From: DUAL01 sp036012565
Lineage (GTDB): Bacteria > Bacteroidota > Bacteroidia > Flavobacteriales > BACL11
Assembly: GCA_036012565.1 (NCBI GenBank)
Contig: DASCPP010000132.1
Coordinates: 1-12,938 of the forward strand
Direction of reading: 5' to 3'
Length of the DNA: 12,938 nt
Positions 8,410-12,938 of the stretch are shown here, piece after piece. Each line of letters starts with the position of its first letter. Within the stretch, counting starts at the first letter, position 1. The notes under the pieces are model-generated. The model was not told the origin of the DNA, made no database searches, and was given only the letters and a program-made list of their open reading frames with translations. The position numbers and the translations under genes are program-made.

Positions 8410-8984
8410 TATATGAAATCTTCCATTGCATCTCTTGGGTTAGAGATGGATTCAGTTTTAATTTTCTTTTGTAATTCCATAATTCCGTGCAATAACGATT
8501 CTGGTCTTGGAGGACATCCAGGAACATAAACATCAACAGGGATAATATGATCAGCACCTTTTACAACCGAATAAGAATTATAGAAAAACGGACCACCAGA
8601 AATAGCACAAGCTCCCATTGCAATAACATACTTTGGCTCTGCCATTTGGTCGTATAATCTTTTAAGTACAGGAGCCATTTTATTTGTTATTGTACCTGCA
8701 ATTACGATTAAATCTGCTTGCCTTGGGGTTGCTCTAGCAACTTCAACACCAAATCTTGCCCAATCGTGTCTTGAGGCACCTGTTGCCATCATTTCTATTG
8801 CACAACAAGATGTGCCAAAAACAAGTGGCCACAAAGAGTTTGCTCTAGACCAATTTACAATACTGTCAAGAGATGTCACAACAATATTTGCTCCATTTCC
8901 TGCAGGTAAAACCTTGCCAGGAAAATCAGAAGGAACAGTTGGATTCTCTGTTGGGATAGGATTATTTGGTTTATCTATTCCCAT
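8409..8984 (-). CDS. nuoB: Complex I subunit NuoB (cluster N2 subunit)
   Basis: Carries the terminal [4Fe-4S] cluster N2, which hands electrons to quinone. I start at the ATG 8982-8984, giving 191 aa. A frame open to an ATG at 9093-9095 would add 37 residues of polar, Asn/Arg-rich sequence read from within nuoA in another frame, which has no counterpart in NuoB proteins. N2 ligands are all present: the tandem Cys60-Cys61 in GTSCCAIEMMA, Cys126 in MGACAISGG and Cys157 in VPGCPPRPE. DWARFGVEVARATPRQADL at 74-92 is also highly typical. The N terminus (1-30) is Pro/Asn-rich and probably flexible. The start codon lies 10 nt inside nuoA, the longest overlap of the cluster. Confidence 0.96.
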   Translation of the reverse strand: MGIDKPNNPIPTENPTVPSDFPGKVLPAGNGANIVVTSLDSIVNWSRANSLWPLVFGTSCCAIEMMATGASRHDWARFGVEVARATPRQADLIVIAGTITNKMAPVLKRLYDQMAEPKYVIAMGACAISGGPFFYNSYSVVKGADHIIPVDVYVPGCPPRPESLLHGIMELQKKIKTESISNPRDAMEDFI

Positions 8985-9325
8985 TTTAATGCGTCTTTTT
9001 TCCAAGCATAGATTAAACCTAAACCTAATATTATAAAGAAAATTAGAATTTCGATAAACGCTACCATTCCCATTTCTTTCATTACGGTTGCCCATGGAAA
9101 GATGAAAACAGTTTCTACATCAAAAATCAGAAATAAAATTGCGAATAAATAGTAACCAACTTTAAACTGTAACCATGAAGGGCCTTGTGTTGGAATACCA
9201 CATTCAAAAGCCTCTTCTTTTACATCATTTTTTTTTTTCGGGGAGAGTAATGAGGAAAGGAAAGTTCCCATACCTACCATTATAATACCAGCTAGGAAAA
9301 ATAAAATTAATGCTTCTGAGTTCAA
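8975..9325 (-). CDS. nuoA: Complex I subunit NuoA, probable TTG start
   Basis: Small three-helix membrane subunit whose TM1-TM2 loop lines the quinone pathway. 116 aa. Motifs: FECGI at 40-44 and FLIFDVETVFIFPW at 65-78, both diagnostic. Start: an in-frame stop occurs at 9332-9334, and the only plausible codons after it are ATT (9326-9328) and TTG (9323-9325). The first ATG (9278-9280) would cut TM1 in half, so TTG is preferred. Between TM1 and the FECGI loop, codons 30-33 are written as 11 consecutive adenines (plus-strand T run 9228-9238) encoding Lys-Lys-Lys-Asn, a possible slippage site. Stop is TAG, overlapping nuoB. It follows korB after 28 nt with no terminator-like hairpin seen, so it is probably co-transcribed with korAB. 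Confidence 0.93.
   Translation of the reverse strand: MNSEALILFFLAGIIMVGMGTFLSSLLSPKKKNDVKEEAFECGIPTQGPSWLQFKVGYYLFAILFLIFDVETVFIFPWATVMKEMGMVAFIEILIFFIILGLGLIYAWKKDALKWE
9228..9238 (-). repeat. A11 homopolymer inside nuoA
   Basis: Eleven uninterrupted T on the plus strand, that is, eleven A in the nuoA coding strand, followed by TGATGTA. The codons are AAA AAA AAA AAT (residues 30-33). The frame is intact across it as given. Tracts of nine or more A are known from other bacteria to promote RNA-polymerase slippage, and they are also common sequencing-error sites. Confidence 0.9.
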
Positions 9326-9353
9326 AATTAATTATTTTTTGGCAATTATTAGA

Positions 9354-10376
9354 TTAATTTACTTCCCAAGTATCACCACTGTTGAATAAATCATCAGATG
9401 TTTTGAACTTAGTATTTTTGATATTTTCTTCTAATTGAGCAATCATACCTTCATCATATGTTAATTCATCAGCAGCTCTGATAACACCCATAGCTACTGG
9501 AAACTCAGGAGCACTCATAGTGGATAACATCATATGCAAGGTGATATCTTGCTCTTTTGAGTTATGAATCAGGATATCATCTTCAGTAACATCATTTTCC
9601 CCAATTGTTACAACCTCTAATTTTAGTCCGTTTAGTATAATCCCTTTATTCATTTCTGAACCAAAAATCATTGGTTTTCCATCTTCTAACCAAAGCTGCA
9701 TATCATGCTTTACATCTTTCCCAGTAACATCACCATGGCACTTATCATTAAAAATAATGCAATTTTGCAATATTTCAATTAATGAAGTTCCTCTGTGATT
9801 TTCAGCTTCTAAAAATACTGCCTGCATAGCTTTTGGATTAGCGTCAGGGACTCTTGCAATAAAAGTTGCCCCAGATCCTAAGGCTAATTTTGCAGGAATA
9901 AAAGGGCTGTCTGTAATCCCATGAGGATTAGATTTTGTCTTTAAACCAGAAGGAGAAGTAGGAGAGAATTGCCCTTTAGTAAGCCCATAGATCTCATTAT
10001 TAAACAAAACAATATTAATATCAATATTTCTTCTAATGGCATGAATAAAATGATTTCCTCCAATAGCAAGAGCATCTCCATCTCCAGTTATTTGCCAAAC
10101 TTTTAACTTAGGGTTAGCTAATTTTACTCCAGTTGCTATTGCAGGAGCTCTACCATGAATTGTATGGAATCCGTAAGTATTCATATAGTATGGGAAACGA
10201 GATGAACATCCAATTCCGGCAATAAATACATAGTCCTCTTTGTTTGTTTCTAGTTGAGGTAGTGCTTTTTGCATAGATCTTAATATTGCATAATCACCAC
10301 ATCCAGGACACCACCTTACCTCTTGGTCGGATGTAAAGTCTTTATTTGTTAGGGTTTTAACTTCTACTTCTGCCAT
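9354..10376 (-). CDS. korB: 2-oxoacid (probably 2-oxoglutarate):ferredoxin oxidoreductase, beta subunit
   Basis: Thiamine-diphosphate and [4Fe-4S]-containing subunit of a CoA-dependent 2-oxoacid:ferredoxin oxidoreductase. The enzyme oxidatively decarboxylates 2-oxoglutarate to succinyl-CoA and reduces ferredoxin in the cytoplasm. 340 aa. Cluster ligands: Cys23 and Cys26 in WCPGCGDY, Cys57 in GIGCSSR and probably Cys206 in LQNCIIFND. The TPP/Mg motif begins GDGD (98-101) and closes with Asn126-Asn127 in LFNNEIYGLTKGQ. The 2-oxoglutarate preference is inferred from family resemblance and TCA context; pyruvate or a broader range cannot be excluded. ATG at 10374-10376, 3 nt after the korA stop. 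The position directly ahead of a nuo operon lacking nuoEFG suggests its ferredoxin product supplies that complex. Confidence 0.93.
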   Translation of the reverse strand: MAEVEVKTLTNKDFTSDQEVRWCPGCGDYAILRSMQKALPQLETNKEDYVFIAGIGCSSRFPYYMNTYGFHTIHGRAPAIATGVKLANPKLKVWQITGDGDALAIGGNHFIHAIRRNIDINIVLFNNEIYGLTKGQFSPTSPSGLKTKSNPHGITDSPFIPAKLALGSGATFIARVPDANPKAMQAVFLEAENHRGTSLIEILQNCIIFNDKCHGDVTGKDVKHDMQLWLEDGKPMIFGSEMNKGIILNGLKLEVVTIGENDVTEDDILIHNSKEQDITLHMMLSTMSAPEFPVAMGVIRAADELTYDEGMIAQLEENIKNTKFKTSDDLFNSGDTWEVN

Positions 10377-10379
10377 AAT

Positions 10380-12218
10380 TTATGATAATAAAGTGTTAAA
10401 ATGTTCTTTTAATTCTGATGTTAGAAAAGGTAACCCTTGAATATGATTAAATTGTTCATATTTAAAATCAGAGCGGGACATTCTTAATAGGTTTACAAAT
10501 TGACCATTATTAATTTCACAAACAACTATTTTGTTATATTTAGATAATATCTCTCCTGTATTTCTTGGTAATGGATTTATATAATTAAAATGTGCAAGAG
10601 AAATATCTTTTCCTTCTAATCTCATTTCTTTAACTGCAGTATAAAGAGAACCATAAGTCCCCCCCCATCCAACTACTAGTAGATCTCCTTTTTCATCTCC
10701 AAATATTTCCTGTTTTGGGATAAAGTTAGTAATCTTCTCAATTTTTTCTTTTCTAACTTTACACATAGCTTCATGGTTATCTGGATCGTAGGAAACATTT
10801 CCAGTTAATCCATCTTTTTCTAAACCTCCTAATCTGTGTTCCAGGCCAGGTGTCCCTGGAATAGCGTGTTTTCTAGCAAGTTTTTTGGTGTCTCTTTCAT
10901 AAGGCTGCCATTCTTCTCCTTCTTTTGCAACTAAAGGGATGATGTTTTGCATGTTGCTTACTGATTTAATTTTCCAAGGACCTGCACCGTTTCCTAAATA
11001 ACCATCGGTTAATAAAACAACAGGGGTATTATGCTCTAATGCTAATCTTGATGCTTCATAAGCCCATTCAAAACAATTTGATGGGGTAGATGCTGCAATT
11101 ACAGCTACTGGACTTTCTCCATTTCTCCCATACATTGCTTGCAATAAATCGGACTGTTCAGTTTTAGTAGGCAGCCCTGTTGAAGGTCCTCCTCTTTGAA
11201 CATTAACAACTACTAATGGAAGTTCAGCAATCATTGCAAGCCCTAAAGCCTCACCTTTAAGTGCTAGACCAGGACCTGAAGTAGTCGTAATTGCTAAACT
11301 ACCTGCAAAACTTGCTCCAATTGCAGAGCAGATTCCTGCAATTTCATCCTCTGCTTGGAAAGTTTTAACTCCTAAGTTTTTATGTTTTGCAAGTTCATGT
11401 AAAATATCAGTTGCTGGTGTAATAGGGTAAGATCCTAAAAATAATTCTTTGCCTGCTTTTTCAGCTGCTGCAATAAACCCCCAAGCTGTTGCTTGATTCC
11501 CCATTACATTTTTATACTTACCTGGGTCAATTGCTGCTTTTGCAACAGTGTATGATGAAGGTAATGCTTCAATAGTTTCAGCAAAATTATAACCAGCATG
11601 TAAAACCTTAATGTTTGACTCAATAACTATTGGTTTCTTTGCGAATTTAGCTTTTAAGAACTTTTCAGTTTGCTCCATGGGTCTATTAAACATCCAATAA
11701 ACTATTCCTAAAGCAAACATATTTTTTGATCTTCCTATACTCTTTCCATCCAATCCAGAATCTTTTAAGGTTTCTCTAGTAAGAGTTTCGATAGGAGCAG
11801 AAACAATATTGTATCCGTCAAAAGAGCCATTTTCTAAAGGGTTTTCTTCATAACCAGCTTTTTGCAAATCTTTCTTAGCAAATGAATCACTATTAACAAT
11901 AATAGTCCCACCATCCTTAATCAACCTTTTGTTAGCTTTAAGAGCTGCTGGATTCATAGCGACTAACACATCAGCTACATCCCCTGGAGTGTTAATTTCT
12001 ACTTTCCCAATATGAACTTGAAACCCAGATACTCCAGCAACAGTACCTATAGGAGCTCTAATTTCGGCTGGAAAATCGGGGAAGGTTGCTAAATCATTTC
12101 CTAAAAGTGCGGAAGTATCGGTGAATTGAGTTCCTGTTAACTGCATTCCGTCTCCGGAATCTCCTGCAAACTTGACAACAACTTTTTCAAGCTCTACAGG
12201 TGCATTTTTTATACTCAT
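10380..12218 (-). CDS. korA: 2-oxoacid (probably 2-oxoglutarate):ferredoxin oxidoreductase, fused gamma-alpha subunit
   Basis: Partner of KorB, with the gamma domain fused ahead of the alpha domain. I use the ATG at 12216-12218 (612 aa). The frame extends to a TTG at 12249-12251, but that codon lies within the predicted -7 promoter box and so should not be in the transcript. In 612-aa numbering, the gamma domain covers about 12-200 and begins VVVKFAGDSGDGMQ. The alpha pyrimidine-binding domain covers about 240-430, with SYPITP at 263-268, QAEDE at 288-292, TTTSGPG at 311-317 and QRGGPSTGLPTK at 341-352. A C-terminal domain follows, with VGWGGTYGS at 516-524. A G8 tract (plus-strand C run 10659-10666) codes for the GWGG of that domain. 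Substrate is assigned by family likeness, not proven by residues. Likely first gene of a korAB-nuo transcription unit. Confidence 0.92.
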   Translation of the reverse strand: MSIKNAPVELEKVVVKFAGDSGDGMQLTGTQFTDTSALLGNDLATFPDFPAEIRAPIGTVAGVSGFQVHIGKVEINTPGDVADVLVAMNPAALKANKRLIKDGGTIIVNSDSFAKKDLQKAGYEENPLENGSFDGYNIVSAPIETLTRETLKDSGLDGKSIGRSKNMFALGIVYWMFNRPMEQTEKFLKAKFAKKPIVIESNIKVLHAGYNFAETIEALPSSYTVAKAAIDPGKYKNVMGNQATAWGFIAAAEKAGKELFLGSYPITPATDILHELAKHKNLGVKTFQAEDEIAGICSAIGASFAGSLAITTTSGPGLALKGEALGLAMIAELPLVVVNVQRGGPSTGLPTKTEQSDLLQAMYGRNGESPVAVIAASTPSNCFEWAYEASRLALEHNTPVVLLTDGYLGNGAGPWKIKSVSNMQNIIPLVAKEGEEWQPYERDTKKLARKHAIPGTPGLEHRLGGLEKDGLTGNVSYDPDNHEAMCKVRKEKIEKITNFIPKQEIFGDEKGDLLVVGWGGTYGSLYTAVKEMRLEGKDISLAHFNYINPLPRNTGEILSKYNKIVVCEINNGQFVNLLRMSRSDFKYEQFNHIQGLPFLTSELKEHFNTLLS

Positions 12219-12248
12219 GGGTATTCTTATTGAGTTAGAAATTGCAGA

Positions 12249-12256
12249 CAAAAATA
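12249..12256 (-). promoter_or_regulatory. Predicted korA(-nuo) promoter, Bacteroidetes -7 box
   Basis: Read on the minus strand this is TATTTTTG, an exact match to the Bacteroidetes -7 consensus TAnnTTTG. It lies 30 nt upstream of the korA ATG, predicting a leader of roughly 25 nt. I see no good TTG/TTTG -33 element at the expected distance of about 19 bp (12276-12278 reads AGA on the minus strand), so the promoter may be weak or activator-dependent. The upstream side is T-rich: T9 at 12280-12288 and two TTTTTAAA copies 10 bp apart at 12294-12311. Confidence 0.6.
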
Positions 12257-12360
12257 CATAGCTTCAACCATTTAATCTCTTTTTTTTTGAACTTTTTTAA
12301 AGGTTTTTAAACATTTAGCATATTACTTATTTAGAATAATTATAAATTTTACTTGCTATG

Positions 12361-12377
12361 TTGTAAAAGTTGTAAAA
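12361..12377 (+). repeat. Tandem direct repeat TTGTAAAA in ferredoxin promoter
   Basis: TTGTAAAA occurs at 12361-12368 and again at 12370-12377, a 9-bp period with a G between. The first copy contains the proposed -33 TTG. It could be a regulator site overlapping the promoter or chance in AT-rich DNA. Confidence 0.45.
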
Positions 12378-12390
12378 AACTATATTTTTG
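12361..12390 (+). promoter_or_regulatory. Predicted ferredoxin promoter, TTG-N19-TATTTTTG
   Basis: TTG at 12361-12363, a 19-bp spacer, then TATTTTTG at 12383-12390, an exact fit to the Bacteroidetes primary sigma-factor consensus (-33 TTG, -7 TAnnTTTG). The box ends 31 nt before the ferredoxin ATG, so the leader should be about 25 nt. The region before the ATG is A/T-only with no Shine-Dalgarno, typical of Bacteroidetes. The same octamer, TATTTTTG, serves korA in the opposite direction. Confidence 0.75.
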
Positions 12391-12421
12391 TATCAACTTA
12401 TTTAACTAAAAAATATAAAAA

Positions 12422-12739
12422 ATGGCGATTATAATTACAGATGATTGTATCAATTGTGAGGCTTGTGAGCCGGAATGTCCTAATAATGCAATTTATGCTC
12501 CTGATGAACCGTGGAAATTTTCTGATGGAACAACTATGGAAGATGATGAAGAACATGAGGATGGAGGATTCTCTGATGAATTTTTTTATATAGTAGCTGC
12601 TAAATGTACCGAATGCAAAGGATTTAATGATGAGCCTCAGTGTGAGGCTGTGTGTCCTGTTGATTGTTGTATCCCTGATGAGGACAATGAAGAATCAGAA
12701 GATGAGTTGTTAGCGAAAAAAGAGAAATTACACGCTTAA
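12422..12739 (+). CDS. Acidic 2[4Fe-4S] ferredoxin (dicluster)
   Basis: Small soluble electron carrier, 105 aa, the probable acceptor for KorAB. Cluster one: Cys9, Cys12, Cys15, Cys19 (CxxCxxCxxxCP). Cluster two: Cys62, Cys65, Cys74, Cys78, with eight residues between the second and third ligands, the insertion typical of Allochromatium-type ferredoxins, which are known for very low potentials. Cys82-Cys83 are additional. The linker between clusters is about 42 residues and very acidic (Asp/Glu-rich at 40-53); the C-terminal tail (86-95) is acidic too. MAIIITDDCINC at the N terminus is the usual form of this Bacteroidetes family. ATG at 12422-12424, with no better start upstream. It is divergent from korA across 203 bp and followed by a hairpin terminator, so it is probably monocistronic. 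Its role as donor to the Nuo complex is inferred from context. Confidence 0.93.
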   Translation: MAIIITDDCINCEACEPECPNNAIYAPDEPWKFSDGTTMEDDEEHEDGGFSDEFFYIVAAKCTECKGFNDEPQCEAVCPVDCCIPDEDNEESEDELLAKKEKLHA

Positions 12740-12761
12740 TAGAATTAACAAGAATAGAAAT

Positions 12762-12789
12762 AAAGAACCCTCAATAATGAGGGTTTTTT
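12762..12789 (+). terminator. Intrinsic terminator, probably bidirectional
   Basis: Perfect 8-bp stem AACCCTCA (12766-12773) / TGAGGGTT (12778-12785) with a 4-nt ATAA loop, followed by T to 12789. It begins 22 nt after the ferredoxin stop. A-rich sequence on the left arm (from 12762) gives a T-rich run on the other strand, so the hairpin can also end the convergent minus-strand gene, whose stop codon (12788-12790) touches the T tract. Confidence 0.88.
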
Positions 12790-12938
12790 ATGATCCTATT
12801 TTATCTAATATTTGCAGTTTCCAATCATCAAGAGGTTTTTGTTTTTCTAATCTCAGAACTTCTTTAACGTCTGATTCTTTATATAATTCTTTCAAATATT
12901 TTTTTGCAGGCCCACTTAATCTTCTGTTTGGATTATAA
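12788..12938 (-). CDS. C-terminal fragment of an unidentified protein
   Basis: An open frame enters from the right edge and ends at TAA (12788-12790), giving the last 49 residues of a protein. The visible part reads NPNRRLSGPAKK at 2-13 and ends in LDKIGS. It is rich in Lys, Glu and Leu, with a probable helical run KKYLKELYKESD and no cysteine, signal or membrane segment. I do not recognise the family. Support for a real gene: the frame is open to the edge, its codon use is ordinary for this AT-rich genome, and it stops exactly beside a hairpin terminator. It is convergent with the ferredoxin gene and not part of the korAB-nuo unit. Confidence 0.6.
   Translation of the reverse strand, partial: YNPNRRLSGPAKKYLKELYKESDVKEVLRLEKQKPLDDWKLQILDKIGS

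Noticed and set aside
8812..9036. Plus-strand 74-codon open frame
   Set aside because: Antisense to nuoB/nuoA and explained by the conserved coding strand.
8985..9095. NuoB extended by 37 residues to an upstream ATG
   Set aside because: The extension is read from within nuoA in another frame, is compositionally odd (Asn/Arg-rich) and has no match to NuoB; the ATG at 8982-8984 fits the family.
12219..12251. Longer KorA starting at TTG 12249-12251, adding 11 residues
   Set aside because: The TTG is inside the predicted -7 box, the extra residues do not resemble KorA N termini, and the ATG at 12216-12218 gives a leader length like that of the ferredoxin.
1..12938. CRISPR arrays, tRNA/rRNA genes, insertion sequences, phage genes or defence systems
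   Set aside because: No spaced direct repeats, transposase, cloverleaf or terminal inverted repeats were seen; the region is a conserved housekeeping energy-metabolism cluster apart from the unidentified fragment at the right edge.

Overview
The window is an AT-rich stretch of a bacterial chromosome, most likely from the Bacteroidetes, probably a Flavobacteriales-like lineage. Three things support this. The two divergent promoters carry the Bacteroidetes -7 box TAnnTTTG, one of them with TTG 19 bp upstream. The genes lack clear Shine-Dalgarno sequences. The proteins resemble Bacteroidetes versions, including a fused gamma-alpha KorA and an acidic dicluster ferredoxin. The taxonomic placement is an inference.

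Layout. From 12218 down to position 1, everything lies on the minus strand as one tightly packed gene string: korA, korB, nuoA, nuoB, nuoC, nuoD, nuoH, nuoI, nuoJ, nuoK, nuoL, nuoM and nuoN, the last cut by the window edge. Junctions between nuo genes are overlaps of 1-10 nt or gaps of 1-2 nt. The largest gap inside the string is 28 nt, between korB and nuoA. A 203-bp divergent promoter region (12219-12421) separates korA from a plus-strand ferredoxin gene (12422-12739). The ferredoxin gene ends at a hairpin terminator that it shares with the convergent 3' end of an unidentified minus-strand gene (12788-12938). No stretch of 300 bases or more lacks a gene.

How the genes work together. The nuo set encodes the quinone/hydrogenase-like connecting module (NuoB, C, D, I) and the complete membrane arm (NuoA, H, J, K, L, M, N) of respiratory complex I. 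The NADH-oxidising module NuoE/F/G is absent from its usual place, because the nuoD stop codon overlaps the nuoH start codon. Immediately upstream, in the same direction, sit both subunits of a 2-oxoacid (probably 2-oxoglutarate):ferredoxin oxidoreductase, with an 8-iron ferredoxin divergent to them. The simplest model is that KorAB oxidises 2-oxoglutarate in the TCA cycle and reduces the ferredoxin. The ferredoxin then feeds an 11-subunit complex I that reduces quinone and pumps ions. This wiring is inferred from gene content. It fits what is known of other 11-subunit complexes that use ferredoxin or flavodoxin instead of NADH.

Most notable points: the korAB-nuo string itself; loss of the lysine of the first half-channel in NuoM (Leu226), while its paralogues NuoL and NuoN keep it; near-identical promoter-to-ATG geometry for ferredoxin and korA; and homopolymer tracts (A11 in nuoA, G8 in korA) that are possible slippage sites.
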